From Leptospira brenneri (lineage in GTDB: Bacteria; Spirochaetota; Leptospiria; Leptospirales; Leptospiraceae): a stretch of 64,000 bases of DNA. Positions 26,247 to 35,846 of the stretch are shown one piece after another; position 1 is the stretch's first letter; every line of letters starts with the position of its first letter. Both the position numbers and the translations under genes were made by a program. Below the pieces are notes generated by a model, which saw only the letters and a program-made list of their open reading frames with translations, was not told the DNA's origin and searched no databases. Location: contig NZ_NPDQ01000005.1 of assembly GCF_002812125.1 (NCBI RefSeq), forward strand, positions 1 through 64,000. Direction: 5' to 3'.

Positions 26247-27860
26247 ATGGAAAACGAAAATTTTATTTTAAGAAATGGAACGATCGTTGATGGAACTAAT
26301 AAACCTAGATTTATCGGAGATGTTTTAGTTCAGAATCATAGAATTCAATTAGTTAAAGAAGGAACGAAAGTATCAGATGCAAAATCAATTGATTGTAATA
26401 ATAAAATTATTTGTCCAGGGTTTATTGATGTGCATAGCCACATGGATTATTTTGCAATATCCAATCAGAAAGAAAACTTCGATCCTTTTATATCTCAAGG
26501 AATAACTACTATGGTAGTAGGAAATTGTGGATTTAGTCCTTTCGGTTTTAAAAAAAATACCATACATCTTCCTTTGATTGAAAAATCACTTTTTAAAGAA
26601 GGACATGGATCTATCCATTGGCATGATTTTAATGGATACAAAAAAAGAATCGATAGCTATGGTACGCCAGTAAATCTTTTGAATTTAGTGGGTCATGGAG
26701 TATGCAGAACTTCATTTAACGGGTTTTCACCAGTGGAACTAAACCAATCAGATTTGGAAGAGATGTTGCTTTTATTGGAAGATGCTCTTGATCAAGGTGC
26801 TGCAGGTGTTTCACTTGGTTTGCAATATAAACCTGGTGTATTTTCGTCAATGGATGAATTAAGGCAAGTTGCTAGGCTTGTAAAACGAAAAGGAAAAATA
26901 CTCACCGTACACGCTAAGTCTTATTCAGTGCTTTCTGGCACTTATCCTATGAATCCTTTTGGAACTCCACATAATTTGCTTGCAATTGATGACTTAATTT
27001 CTTTGGCTAAAGACACTGGTGTCTCTTTGCAGATTTCGCACTTATTGTTTGCCGGAGAGAAGACTTGGCCAACAACAGAAGAAGCATTGAATCGAATTTC
27101 CATTGCTTGTGATAAAGGAATCGATGTAAAATTCGATATTTTTCCCAACTGTTTCGGTGCTACACTGCTAAACACTTTATTACCTGAATGGGTAATGGCA
27201 GGGATGCCTAAAATTTTGGAAAACAGACTTGCTATGATGAGATTGCAATTAGAGGCAAATCTTGCATTCCATTTGGTAGGTATTGGGTTTAATGATATTC
27301 AGATTTCCAATGCTAGTTGTGCAGAGTATCATGAATATAATGGAAAATCAATCGGTGAAATTGCTCGTTTAACATCAAAGTCTCCTTTTCGTATTCTTGT
27401 GGAAATATTAAAGTTTTCCAATGCAGAAGCTCGGATGATATTACATAAATACTATCATGAAAATTTAATCCCTTTACTAATGAAACATCCCGCATCTTTA
27501 TTTATGACAGATGCATGGCCGGAACCCTCAGGAGTGCAAAACGCAAGCGCCTATGGAGCATTTCCAAAATTTTTAAGTATTGCCCGAGATACAAAATGTC
27601 TCTCATTAGAGGAAACTATATATAAGATGACGGGCTTGGCGGCAAACAGATTTAAATTAAAAAAACGTGGTATAATTGCTGATGGTTATTTTGCGGATCT
27701 AGTTGTTTTTGATTGGGATAAAATTCAGGATAACACATCTCCCGAGAATAGCGATGCAACGCCATCAGGGATTGATCATGTATTTATAAACGGTAAACCT
27801 TGTTTGTTGAATTCGAAGTTAACGAATCAAATGCCTAGTGGTGAGTTCATAACGTCATAA
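26247..27860 (+). CDS. N-acyl-D-amino-acid deacylase-type amidohydrolase
   Basis: This 537-residue protein belongs to the D-aminoacylase/dihydroorotase branch of the amidohydrolases. It shows LRNGTIVDGTNKPRFIGDV at the N-terminus, the metal motif FIDVHSHMD (~67), later His ligands in ILTVHAKSY and QISHLLF, and the family's C-terminal TDAWPEPSG...SAYGAFPKFL block. It should remove an acyl group from an N-acyl-D-amino acid in the cytosol; the exact substrate is open. The ATG at 26247 is chosen because GGAGGG lies 12 bases upstream; a TTG 13 codons earlier has none. It is divergent from its likely AraC regulator. Confidence 0.85.
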   Translation: MENENFILRNGTIVDGTNKPRFIGDVLVQNHRIQLVKEGTKVSDAKSIDCNNKIICPGFIDVHSHMDYFAISNQKENFDPFISQGITTMVVGNCGFSPFGFKKNTIHLPLIEKSLFKEGHGSIHWHDFNGYKKRIDSYGTPVNLLNLVGHGVCRTSFNGFSPVELNQSDLEEMLLLLEDALDQGAAGVSLGLQYKPGVFSSMDELRQVARLVKRKGKILTVHAKSYSVLSGTYPMNPFGTPHNLLAIDDLISLAKDTGVSLQISHLLFAGEKTWPTTEEALNRISIACDKGIDVKFDIFPNCFGATLLNTLLPEWVMAGMPKILENRLAMMRLQLEANLAFHLVGIGFNDIQISNASCAEYHEYNGKSIGEIARLTSKSPFRILVEILKFSNAEARMILHKYYHENLIPLLMKHPASLFMTDAWPEPSGVQNASAYGAFPKFLSIARDTKCLSLEETIYKMTGLAANRFKLKKRGIIADGYFADLVVFDWDKIQDNTSPENSDATPSGIDHVFINGKPCLLNSKLTNQMPSGEFITS

Positions 27861-27929
27861 TAAGCGAATCTAAAGCATTCAATTTTTATTAAATACTACT
27901 TAGGAATGTAGGGAATAGTATCTTTTTGG

Positions 27930-27965
27930 GCATTCGGCAGAATGCTAATTCTTTCGGAAATTAGT
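27930..27965 (+). other. Tandem hairpins after the amidohydrolase
   Basis: GCATTCGGCAGAATGC forms a perfect 6-bp hairpin. It is followed at once by CTAATT and AATTAG arms. There is no T-run, so these may be RNA 3'-end stabilisers or a processing site and not a classic terminator. Confidence 0.35.
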
Positions 27966-28023
27966 TCTGAAATATATATCGGAACGACCAGTATCGGAAA
28001 ATACCATATACTTCTGCAGCAAG

Positions 28024-28899
28024 ATGAAAAAACGAAAAAACAACCTTGCGCAGTTCTCTTTCCCTACCATTGATTTTTTCTGGATAATTCTGTTTACTGC
28101 TTTTTCGTTTAGTTTTTGTCAGCGTACCGATTTGGAGAATGCAAGTGATCTTTATAGTCGCGAATTTACTGAAACACAAATTCTAAACTGTATGCTGAAA
28201 GGCCCTTTTTGTTCTCGCAGTGGCGATGCGAATTCAGTGCCGATCCAACCGCTGCTGCAATATGATTTTACCAACGGTAGTGTGGTGAATGCTGGATCAT
28301 TAACCATTGCCTTATCAACACCGGAAGCGACACCATCCCTCACTCTCGGTAAAGACGGTGATACGAATGGAGCAATCAATTATACTGCAAATAACCAATA
28401 TTATTCAAGTGGCGATGTCGGTTTGCCTATGGGTACAAATCCTCGGACTTTTTGTGCTTGGATCAAACCTACTTCGCTTCCTGCCAATGGTTCTCATCGT
28501 GTGGTTTTTCGTTATGGTTCCATTACTACCGGTAATTTCGCCGTTTTAGCAATTTCAACGGCAACTGGAAATAAAATTTCATTTTTAGGATATGGTTATG
28601 ATGCCCTCGCGGATTATACCATACTGGTGAATACCTGGTCTCATTTATGTGCATCATATAGCGGAGGTAATGCGGCAGATTTTTATGTGAATGGAAACTT
28701 TATTGCCAGTCCATCTTTTGTCGGTTCAGGACCTCTTAATACGATCAGCGGATCACTTGCGATAGGGACCTGGACCGGAGGTGGAGGACCAGCAGACTAC
28801 TGGCAAGGTGCTATGGATGATATACGGATTTACGGGATGGCGCTGAGTGCTAAACAAATCGGTCAAATCTATCAAATGGGGGTGGCATACGTAGAATAG
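28024..28899 (+). CDS. LamG-type surface lipoprotein
   Basis: This 291-residue protein has a long signal peptide ending in FSFSFC. A short linker (CQRTDLENASDLY ... CMLKGPFC) resembles the N-termini of two other lipoproteins in this window (50312-51703 and 54688-56127). Residues ~75-290 form one LamG/concanavalin-like domain with NPRTFCAWIKP, WSHLCASYSGG and MDDIRIYGMAL, matching the second LamG domain of the 1232-residue lipoprotein. It is probably a surface lectin or adhesin-like protein. It converges on the membrane-AraC gene. Confidence 0.8.
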   Translation: MKKRKNNLAQFSFPTIDFFWIILFTAFSFSFCQRTDLENASDLYSREFTETQILNCMLKGPFCSRSGDANSVPIQPLLQYDFTNGSVVNAGSLTIALSTPEATPSLTLGKDGDTNGAINYTANNQYYSSGDVGLPMGTNPRTFCAWIKPTSLPANGSHRVVFRYGSITTGNFAVLAISTATGNKISFLGYGYDALADYTILVNTWSHLCASYSGGNAADFYVNGNFIASPSFVGSGPLNTISGSLAIGTWTGGGGPADYWQGAMDDIRIYGMALSAKQIGQIYQMGVAYVE

Positions 28900-28933
28900 T
28901 CAAAAAGAACGAATCGAAAAAAGGTATCTCTCA

Positions 28934-30517
28934 TTACTTTTCTTTAACATCGTCAGACTGTCTATATAGTAATGGGCTTACACCCGTTGCTTTTTTAAAT
29001 TCCACATTGAAAGCAGTTTTGGATCCAAAACCTGTTGCATAGGCAATGGTAAGGATAGACAAACCCGGTTTTTCTTTTAAGATTTTTTTAGCTTCAGTGA
29101 TTCTAAACGAATTGAGATAACTTCGAAAACTAACTCCTAGTTTGGAATTAAGTAATTCTGAAGTTTGTTGGACAGTAAGGCCTATCGCAAAGGACGCAAT
29201 TTCCAAATCCAGTTTTTCATCCAGATAGGGTCTTGATTCTCGCATCCACGATTCTAATTTGGCAAGTGATTTTTCTGTATCGATTGAGTTTAACTTTGAT
29301 TTCGCGTAACGTGTAGTTGGCGCATTGTTTAGGGTGACAATTCGATGAAGGATTTCATTTCGCTCGCCCTCTAGTTTTTCATATTTTTGTAAGAGATTAA
29401 ATAATAAAAAGAATAAATCGATAGGAAAAATAAACACAGCCGAATAGAGGAGGGGGGTGGAATAAGGTAAGATTCCCAAAAAATAAAACATCGTATTGTA
29501 ACTAATGATAAAATACGTTCCCCAACTGATCAGAAAAAAAAGAATTTTCTTATCCCCTTTGAAATAATTTCGTAAGGCAGTTCCAAGTATAAGAGGGATA
29601 GAGATTAGATAAATATAAGTTGCAATTCTAGAAAAATTTTTGGTTGTATAAGAAGTAAGAATCGCTACAACACAAAAGATTGCAACAATCCCAATGATCA
29701 GCAAAATTTTATCAATCCGCGGATTGTTTACTTTTGTATTTAAGAACATTCGCACAAATTGAAAAGAAAAAGGAATTCCTAAAGTAGAAAATACTAATAT
29801 GGCTTTGTTCTGCCACCAAGGAGATTCAGGCCATAAAACATCGTAAGCATTCCCGTATTGGCCATTGTACCAAAGAACGGTACAAACTACATACGCAGCA
29901 TAAAAGAAAAATTCACTGAGACCAAAAGCAAAAAAGTAAAATAACGCAAACACGAACATCACCGTGCAGACTCCTAAAATAAGCCATGTAATTGCTGTTT
30001 CTAGAATCATACGTTTGTTAAGTGATTTTTCGTCCAAGGAACGAATGGGAAAAGAGATTAGCGATTTCGAGTGGATTCTGATATAAAAGTATTCTCCATA
30101 ATTTTCTTCCGGGATTTCGAAACTTGGGTAGAGGGCTTCAGGGAATGTCCATTTGGACTTAGGAATTGTATCTCCTGTGTCAAAGGATTTGTATTCGTTC
30201 CGATGGACGGGATAATACAAAGTAGCAAAGTCGAGTGCTTTCCATTCTAAAGAGAGAATCCTACCTTGAGAGAATCCTTCTCCAGTTGTTTTTGCGCGAA
30301 GCCAGATAACATCATTGGAAAAATTAAAGGAAAGTTGGCCTTTCGAAATCGGATTCCAAATTTGTTGTTTTTGGATTTTTTCAAAAACGATTTCTGTGGA
30401 AGGGTCTTGGAAAAATTCGAACTGATTGGTTATGTTTTGATCTCCTGATCCATGGGGAGAACAAGAGGTTCCGAGAATCGTAACGAACAAAATGAACGCC
30501 CAGGAAATTTTTTTCAT
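28934..30517 (-). CDS. Membrane-tethered AraC-type regulator with 7TMR-DISM sensor
   Basis: This 527-residue protein has a lipoprotein-like signal (LGTSC), an extracytoplasmic 7TMR-DISM beta domain (~30-165; LSFNFSNDVIWLRAKTTGEG), seven membrane helices (~180-390) and a C-terminal AraC helix-turn-helix (~425-520; LTIAYATGFGSKTAFNVEF and GVSPLLYRQ). The DNA-binding domain is thus fixed to the inner membrane, a one-component sensor. The ATG at 30517 is preferred over a TTG three codons upstream. It lies 73 bases after the histidine kinase and is likely cotranscribed with it. Targets are unknown. Confidence 0.85.
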   Translation of the reverse strand: MKKISWAFILFVTILGTSCSPHGSGDQNITNQFEFFQDPSTEIVFEKIQKQQIWNPISKGQLSFNFSNDVIWLRAKTTGEGFSQGRILSLEWKALDFATLYYPVHRNEYKSFDTGDTIPKSKWTFPEALYPSFEIPEENYGEYFYIRIHSKSLISFPIRSLDEKSLNKRMILETAITWLILGVCTVMFVFALFYFFAFGLSEFFFYAAYVVCTVLWYNGQYGNAYDVLWPESPWWQNKAILVFSTLGIPFSFQFVRMFLNTKVNNPRIDKILLIIGIVAIFCVVAILTSYTTKNFSRIATYIYLISIPLILGTALRNYFKGDKKILFFLISWGTYFIISYNTMFYFLGILPYSTPLLYSAVFIFPIDLFFLLFNLLQKYEKLEGERNEILHRIVTLNNAPTTRYAKSKLNSIDTEKSLAKLESWMRESRPYLDEKLDLEIASFAIGLTVQQTSELLNSKLGVSFRSYLNSFRITEAKKILKEKPGLSILTIAYATGFGSKTAFNVEFKKATGVSPLLYRQSDDVKEK

Positions 30518-30590
30518 CGAGGACAATAGTCATTCCTGCTTTTAAAGTCTGGCAAGACAAATACATCGGTTCGTAGATGTTTTTGCCGAT

Positions 30591-32606
30591 CTATTCCCCT
30601 TTGGGAAACTCTAAGGTAAAAATACTTCCGTTACCTGGCTCTGACTGCACTCGGATATTCCCTTGGTGTAGGCGCATCAGTTCAAAACAGAGTTTCAATC
30701 CGATTCCAAATCCTTTTTCGTCGAGAGTTCCGCGAGAACTCATTTGTTTGTAAAACAAATCTTTTTGTCGTTCTTTTGTGATTCCTTCTCCATTATCTTG
30801 TATGATAATTTCAGTGAAATCTTTGTGATCTTGGTAAGTCACTCGAATCCAACCTTCTGGATTACTAAATTTAATTGCGTTTGCAATCATGTTACGAAGG
30901 ATTTCGAAAAGAATCGATTCATCCGCATAAACATTTGCAGTGTTGGAAAGGGATAACTCTACCTGTATTGATTTTTTCCCTAGTTCGAATGAGAAAGAAT
31001 CGATTAAAGATTGAGTCAATTCTAGTAGCTGAATGTGTTTTAAGTTTAAATGGATTTTCCCTTTGTGGAATCGGTTTAGATTGAGCAAATGTTCTATCGC
31101 CGACATCGCATTTTCCAAAATCACAAAGATTTGTTTGAAAATATGTTTTTTTTCTTCTTCTTTCGAATCTTTATCTAAAATTAATGTTAGTGCTGAGTAG
31201 ACGGTGCTTAAGGGCGAACGAAGATCGTGAGCAACTAAAGATATAAATTTATCTTTCCATTCATTGGCTTCTTCAGCGATTTGTTTGGCTTCTTTGTATT
31301 CTTTTGTACGAAGGGAAATTGTTTTTTCTAAGGATTCATTAAGTCTTTTAAGTTCTATTCCTAGAACCTCTGCTTTTATAAATGACTTTGTGAAATAAGA
31401 AGCCAAAACTAATGCTTGGAATAAAACAGTGATTAGGTAAGAATATTTTAATACTAAGAAATTGTTTGAGATTCCATAGAGGTAAAGAGTGTCATTAATT
31501 GCACTTAGGAATAAAAAAATTTGGATTAGTAGCAGGGGTAATGCCAATTCTTTTTTTTGGAAAGCAGCATAAGTGATACAGACAATGGAATAAAATAATC
31601 CAAAGATTGTGAGGAATATACCGTAGAAGGTGGTTACAGATCCTAACTCCGAAGGGGCAATCAAAACAAAAAGAAATAAGATAGAGCAGGTGAATACAAA
31701 AAATAGATTTCCACTTTTCGGGAAGTTTTCCGGGAATAACTGACCTAAAAAAGAAAGATAAAAAAGAATACCCAAGTAAAAAATTAAAGAAAGGGAAAAA
31801 GCTAAATGATAAGGAACATCTGGGAATAAATAATATAAAGAGTCTCCGTTTAAAGAAATCGAGTGGAGGGCGATCATGAAACTATACATTCCAAAATAAA
31901 AAATTAAGGATCGGTGCCTTCTGAAGAAAAAAACTATAAAATGATAAAATGCCATAAAGAGTAAGGCACCCGTGAGTAGAGAATCTCTAATTAATTCGTT
32001 GAATAGTTGTTTGTTTATGTTTTTATATAAACCTATCATTGGTGGATACCAGAAGGCACCATCATCATGATAGAAATTGGAAATATGGACTAAAACATTG
32101 ATTTCTGGTTTGGGATTTGGGATGATGACCATCCCAGAACTACGAGTAGGAACCATGGTTTCTTTCGTGATACCAACTTTCCCTAGTTCTAACTGTAAAT
32201 CCCCATCGATAAAAACGGAGATTGCGGCTCCTCCTGTTTGGAAAAAACGCATTGCATATATATTGTCTTTTGATGTTTCAGGGAATCTAATTTTTAATTG
32301 GTAAGTGGCATAACCAGTTCCTTCGCGAATGGTTTTCCACCTCTCTCCGATGACTTGAAAATTTTTCGATCCTTTCGAATTCTTCTTAAGGTGATTTTCG
32401 TTAATTGGGGTTTCTTCTGTTTGTGTTTTTTCTGGAATCAATTCTTTCCAATGGAAAGTCCATTCTCCCGAAAGTGGCAAAGGCTTTTCCAAATTCCAAG
32501 ATCTTAAATCTAATACACCTTGTTTTGCGACGGGAACATCGGAAAAAGAAGTAAGCTGTGTGCAACTACAAAAACATACTAAGGATAGGGAGAGTTTCCA
32601 ATTCAT
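30591..32606 (-). CDS. 7TMR-DISM sensor histidine kinase
   Basis: This 671-residue protein has a lipoprotein-like signal (CFCSC), an extracytoplasmic 7TMR-DISM2-type domain (~30-205), seven membrane helices (~210-415) and a coiled segment. A HisKA domain follows with the phospho-acceptor His in SLVAHDLRSPLS (~460) and a HATPase_c domain (N box ILRNMIANAIKFS, G boxes DNGEGI and GFGIGLKL). It senses an unknown periplasmic carbohydrate-like ligand. No response regulator is adjacent; the next gene downstream is the membrane AraC protein with the same sensor type. Confidence 0.9.
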   Translation of the reverse strand: MNWKLSLSLVCFCSCTQLTSFSDVPVAKQGVLDLRSWNLEKPLPLSGEWTFHWKELIPEKTQTEETPINENHLKKNSKGSKNFQVIGERWKTIREGTGYATYQLKIRFPETSKDNIYAMRFFQTGGAAISVFIDGDLQLELGKVGITKETMVPTRSSGMVIIPNPKPEINVLVHISNFYHDDGAFWYPPMIGLYKNINKQLFNELIRDSLLTGALLFMAFYHFIVFFFRRHRSLIFYFGMYSFMIALHSISLNGDSLYYLFPDVPYHLAFSLSLIFYLGILFYLSFLGQLFPENFPKSGNLFFVFTCSILFLFVLIAPSELGSVTTFYGIFLTIFGLFYSIVCITYAAFQKKELALPLLLIQIFLFLSAINDTLYLYGISNNFLVLKYSYLITVLFQALVLASYFTKSFIKAEVLGIELKRLNESLEKTISLRTKEYKEAKQIAEEANEWKDKFISLVAHDLRSPLSTVYSALTLILDKDSKEEEKKHIFKQIFVILENAMSAIEHLLNLNRFHKGKIHLNLKHIQLLELTQSLIDSFSFELGKKSIQVELSLSNTANVYADESILFEILRNMIANAIKFSNPEGWIRVTYQDHKDFTEIIIQDNGEGITKERQKDLFYKQMSSRGTLDEKGFGIGLKLCFELMRLHQGNIRVQSEPGNGSIFTLEFPKGE

Positions 32607-32671
32607 GCTTCGCAGAGTCCGAAATGACCCGTCTCTGCCATGCTGGAATTTGGAAAGATGCTGTCACAAGT

Positions 32672-34252
32672 TTATTTTTCCTTATCAAACTCAATCAGAA
32701 TGAGATCAAGAGAATTGGGATCATGATCGGTAGAAACCAAATCAATTGTTTCTCCATCCCCTCCAAATTGAGCCGATTTTGATAATTTAGTTTTCGTTGC
32801 TGATTGGAATTTTTCTAAAAACGAAGGTGATTTGGATTTGTTCACTGCGGCATTGATGGATTTGTAATCTAGCTGCTGTTTTGCGAAAATAATTACGATA
32901 CTATCCTTTTTCCCAAGGTTATCGACTTCTAAACTTTGTTTTTTAGGAAATACTCTGACTCCGCTTGTCCCACAATAGGGGCTATGTTTATCTGTATAAG
33001 GGAAAAGAACGTAAGAACTTCCGTCTGTTTCCTGTCCAAAAATATAGAGATAAATTGGTTTTTCGTTTTTTACGCTAACTTTAAAACGGGTTCCCATTTT
33101 GATCGGTTGTTTCGTTTGGTATATGTTATCTTTTACTTGTTTTAGTGGGATAAAGTCTTTTGTCGCGTTATCGACAAGACCAAGTTGGTAGGAGAAAGAC
33201 TCATTCGGAGCAAATGTTCTCGGTGGATATAAGGCATAAGCTTCTCTTACAAATTGGTTGAAATCTTCGTAACGTAACCAAAAAATTCCTTTTTGGCCAA
33301 ACCGTTCCCCCCAAGAATTCATAATTTGAATGGCTCCGCCTTCTTTATTGTCATCATACCCAATGGCAGTCATTGCGTGACCACCCCATTCTTCGGAAGA
33401 ATCTTTTCCTTTTATATATCTTTTGACTGCTTTATAATCTTCTGAAGTAGGAAACCAAACTGCTTTGTTTAAATCTAAAAAACTGCCGCCGACTTCCATG
33501 GAGATCACTACGGGAGAACCTTGTGATATATATTGTTTTATTGATTCGATATCAGTATCGTATTTTTCGCCATCTTCTGTTAGGCGCTGATACCCTTCGA
33601 TACGGAACTCTTTTGCCTTTTCTTTTTGTTCTTTTGTTGGTTTACTTCGGCATGAACTTTCGTTATATGGGAACTCTGAAAATTGTAAATTACCTTGTTT
33701 TTTTAAATCATCAAGTAAATCAACTGGGTAAGCACCATCGCAATCTTTATCAGTGTTTTGATTGAAAAGGTAGGCCGGACTAAAACTTACCTTATTTGGA
33801 TCTTCTCCTGTTGCTTTTGCATGTAAGATTGTACGAGCTGCATACGATACTGCCCATCCCGTGCAAGAGCCTTGGTCTCCTTGGTTTTGTCGTTTAGGTG
33901 CATATTTGAGTAAGGATACTTCAGAAGGTAATCCCTCTCCATATTCATTCGAAAGAGGTTCGTAAACTGGAGCACGGTCATAACGTTCTGTATCAAACTT
34001 TGCTCCAAGTTTATGAGGACCAACTGACGCTGATTCGGTGGAATTATCATCCTCGGTTTCCGAATCATCAGAAAAACTACCAATACAAATAAGACCAAGT
34101 AAACCTAAAAGTAAAATCGGGATCATTACCTTTGGGTATTTAAAAATAAGTCCACCCAAAAAGGCAAAAATTGCGATTAGAAAAAAAGAACTTCCTTCTG
34201 ATTTAGATTCTTCTTCTGGTTCCTTGTCGTCATCCGTCATTCGAATTGGCAT
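32672..34252 (-). CDS. Membrane-anchored papain-like (C1) cysteine protease with DUF4384-like domain
   Basis: This 526-residue protein has two N-terminal membrane segments (~22-60). A papain-type domain (~105-345) carries the catalytic Cys in QGSCTGWAVSYAA, the His in GGHAMTAIGYDD and the Asn in IMNSWGERFG, with the oxyanion Gln in RQNQGDQG. Residues ~350-520 form a beta domain like DUF4384 (KMGTRFKVSVKN, YLYIFGQETDGSSYVLFP), which often sits beside proteases and kinases in secreted proteins. AGGAACTG precedes the ATG. It is the last gene of a four-gene unit with the WG-repeat protein and two small proteins. The substrate is unknown. Confidence 0.87.
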   Translation of the reverse strand: MPIRMTDDDKEPEEESKSEGSSFFLIAIFAFLGGLIFKYPKVMIPILLLGLLGLICIGSFSDDSETEDDNSTESASVGPHKLGAKFDTERYDRAPVYEPLSNEYGEGLPSEVSLLKYAPKRQNQGDQGSCTGWAVSYAARTILHAKATGEDPNKVSFSPAYLFNQNTDKDCDGAYPVDLLDDLKKQGNLQFSEFPYNESSCRSKPTKEQKEKAKEFRIEGYQRLTEDGEKYDTDIESIKQYISQGSPVVISMEVGGSFLDLNKAVWFPTSEDYKAVKRYIKGKDSSEEWGGHAMTAIGYDDNKEGGAIQIMNSWGERFGQKGIFWLRYEDFNQFVREAYALYPPRTFAPNESFSYQLGLVDNATKDFIPLKQVKDNIYQTKQPIKMGTRFKVSVKNEKPIYLYIFGQETDGSSYVLFPYTDKHSPYCGTSGVRVFPKKQSLEVDNLGKKDSIVIIFAKQQLDYKSINAAVNKSKSPSFLEKFQSATKTKLSKSAQFGGDGETIDLVSTDHDPNSLDLILIEFDKEK

Positions 34253-34260
34253 TTCAGTTC

Positions 34261-34839
34261 CTACTTAAACTTGATTGTACTTTTTGATTTATTATTTGTG
34301 ACAATTGCGGATTTTTTATTAAATAAAATCGAATCGATAGAATCGTGTTCTACAGGGAGGACAATTTTTCCCTTTCGATCAATAATTCCATATTTTCCAC
34401 CAACAATTCTACTATGTTCATCACCATCCGATTGAATTTCGCATCCGTTACAAACGATAGAATACCCTTTTTCGAAAGGAAAAACAAAATCATAAGTGGC
34501 AGGAATTTGTTTTTTGCAACGAGAATCAAAAAATCCAAACTTTTTATTTTCGATAAAACGAGCCAGTTTTTCTGAATAATAATCGGGGCCGTTGTCATAA
34601 TTAAAAGCTTCCAAGAGTTTGTTATTTTTTGTATCAATACAATACCATTTATTTTCATACACTACAAAACTAACCAATTCCTTGGTAAAGTCCATTGTGT
34701 GTTGGTATTGTGGTTTGATAATTACTTTCCCCGATTTGTTTTTAAAGCCATAAAGGTTATTTTCTTCAAAAGAAATGGGGAGGTTCGATTGTGAATATAA
34801 CGACAGACAAAATAATAAAAAAGTAAAAAGAAATTTCAT
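34261..34839 (-). CDS. Exported WG-repeat protein
   Basis: This 192-residue protein has a signal peptide (MKFLFTFLLFCLSLYSQS) and about four WG-type beta repeats (LYGFKNKSGKVIIKPQY; KFGFFDSRCKKQIPATY; KYGIIDRKGKIVLPVEH). WG repeats form protein-binding beta surfaces. It sits 8 bases upstream of the papain-like protease and may act with it as a partner or inhibitor; this is inferred from position. Confidence 0.78.
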   Translation of the reverse strand: MKFLFTFLLFCLSLYSQSNLPISFEENNLYGFKNKSGKVIIKPQYQHTMDFTKELVSFVVYENKWYCIDTKNNKLLEAFNYDNGPDYYSEKLARFIENKKFGFFDSRCKKQIPATYDFVFPFEKGYSIVCNGCEIQSDGDEHSRIVGGKYGIIDRKGKIVLPVEHDSIDSILFNKKSAIVTNNKSKSTIKFK

Positions 34840-34844
34840 AATAC

Positions 34845-35123
34845 CTACTGATTAAAAATTAGAAAGTAAACCATTGCGATGAGAGCCAAACAGGCCAAAA
34901 TGGGAAAGATTACACCTGGAAAAGAAAATCCAAATACAATAAATAACCCGATCACAAGACCAAGAACAAAACCGATAGGCACGGTAATCATAGTAATCAT
35001 AGACCATGCGGCACCATTTTGGTCAAACTGAGCAATGATAAAGGGACCAAAGAACCCAATAAGGCCACCGATTACCATACAACCAGCAATCATTAAGATA
35101 GATTTTATTAATGTTCCAATCAT
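34845..35123 (-). CDS. Small three-helix membrane protein
   Basis: This 92-residue protein has three predicted membrane helices and no soluble domain (ILMIAGCMVIGGLIGFFGPF; MITVPIGFVLGLVIGLFIVF; VIFPILACLALIAMVYFLIF). It lies between the secreted protein (4 bases) and the WG-repeat gene (5 bases), so it is surely in the protease operon. No family recognised. Confidence 0.7.
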   Translation of the reverse strand: MIGTLIKSILMIAGCMVIGGLIGFFGPFIIAQFDQNGAAWSMITMITVPIGFVLGLVIGLFIVFGFSFPGVIFPILACLALIAMVYFLIFNQ

Positions 35124-35127
35124 ATCT

Positions 35128-35529
35128 TTACTTGACGCAGTCCCAACCAGTTTGCCAATTACGGTCGTTTGTATGGTTCCACTTTCCTGTTAAGTGAGTT
35201 GGATCTGGGGTCATACGTTTGATTGCAAGTTCGAATTCGAAAGCTCCTGAATCACCCGTTTCTGATTCAGACCAAACACCGCTAAATGTATTGCCAGTAA
35301 TTGTTCCTCTTAGGCTACCACCATTAGAATCATAAACACCAGTGACTGAAATTCCGGTTTGTTTGAGTGTGAGTTTTCCAAAATTTCCGCAGTCCCAAAC
35401 TCCCGATACTTTTTTAGTAAATCCACCCTCTGGTCTTGCTTCATATTGTTGTCCTTTCTGTGCAGGAATGGATACAATCAGCGTAAAAAAAATACAAACT
35501 GAAACGATTGTTGAAAATTTGAATTTCAT
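35128..35529 (-). CDS. Small secreted beta-rich protein
   Basis: This 133-residue protein has a signal peptide cleaved near SIPAQ. The mature part (VSGVWDCGNFGKLTLKQTG, GVYDSNGGSLRGTITGN) alternates short strands with G/T turns like a small lipocalin or beta-barrel stress protein. Two Cys residues could form a disulphide. It is the first gene of the four-gene protease unit; AAGGAGAC lies just before its ATG. No family is assigned. Confidence 0.72.
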   Translation of the reverse strand: MKFKFSTIVSVCIFFTLIVSIPAQKGQQYEARPEGGFTKKVSGVWDCGNFGKLTLKQTGISVTGVYDSNGGSLRGTITGNTFSGVWSESETGDSGAFEFELAIKRMTPDPTHLTGKWNHTNDRNWQTGWDCVK

Positions 35530-35846
35530 TTAGTCTCCTTTAGATTACAAAACTTTAAAGTTCTAAAACTATATGTCAAGTTCTTTGGGTTTCTTTATTT
35601 GCTCTTGTTCTTTCAAACAATTTTGGTCATCGCTTGGAAATAAAATTTTTATTTGTGACTAGTAGTTCACCGTATATTTTGTCTTTGTGTTCCCATGCGG
35701 TTTCAATCTGAAAGTAAAAATTTATTCTTAGTTAATTCTCTTAAGACTAACCTGCGAATGATTGTTTGGTCTTTCTTCTTTGTTTCTGAATGTATTCGCT
35801 CCTTATTCGATTGACATTCTGCTTACCTCCGATAGTGTTCCTGGAA

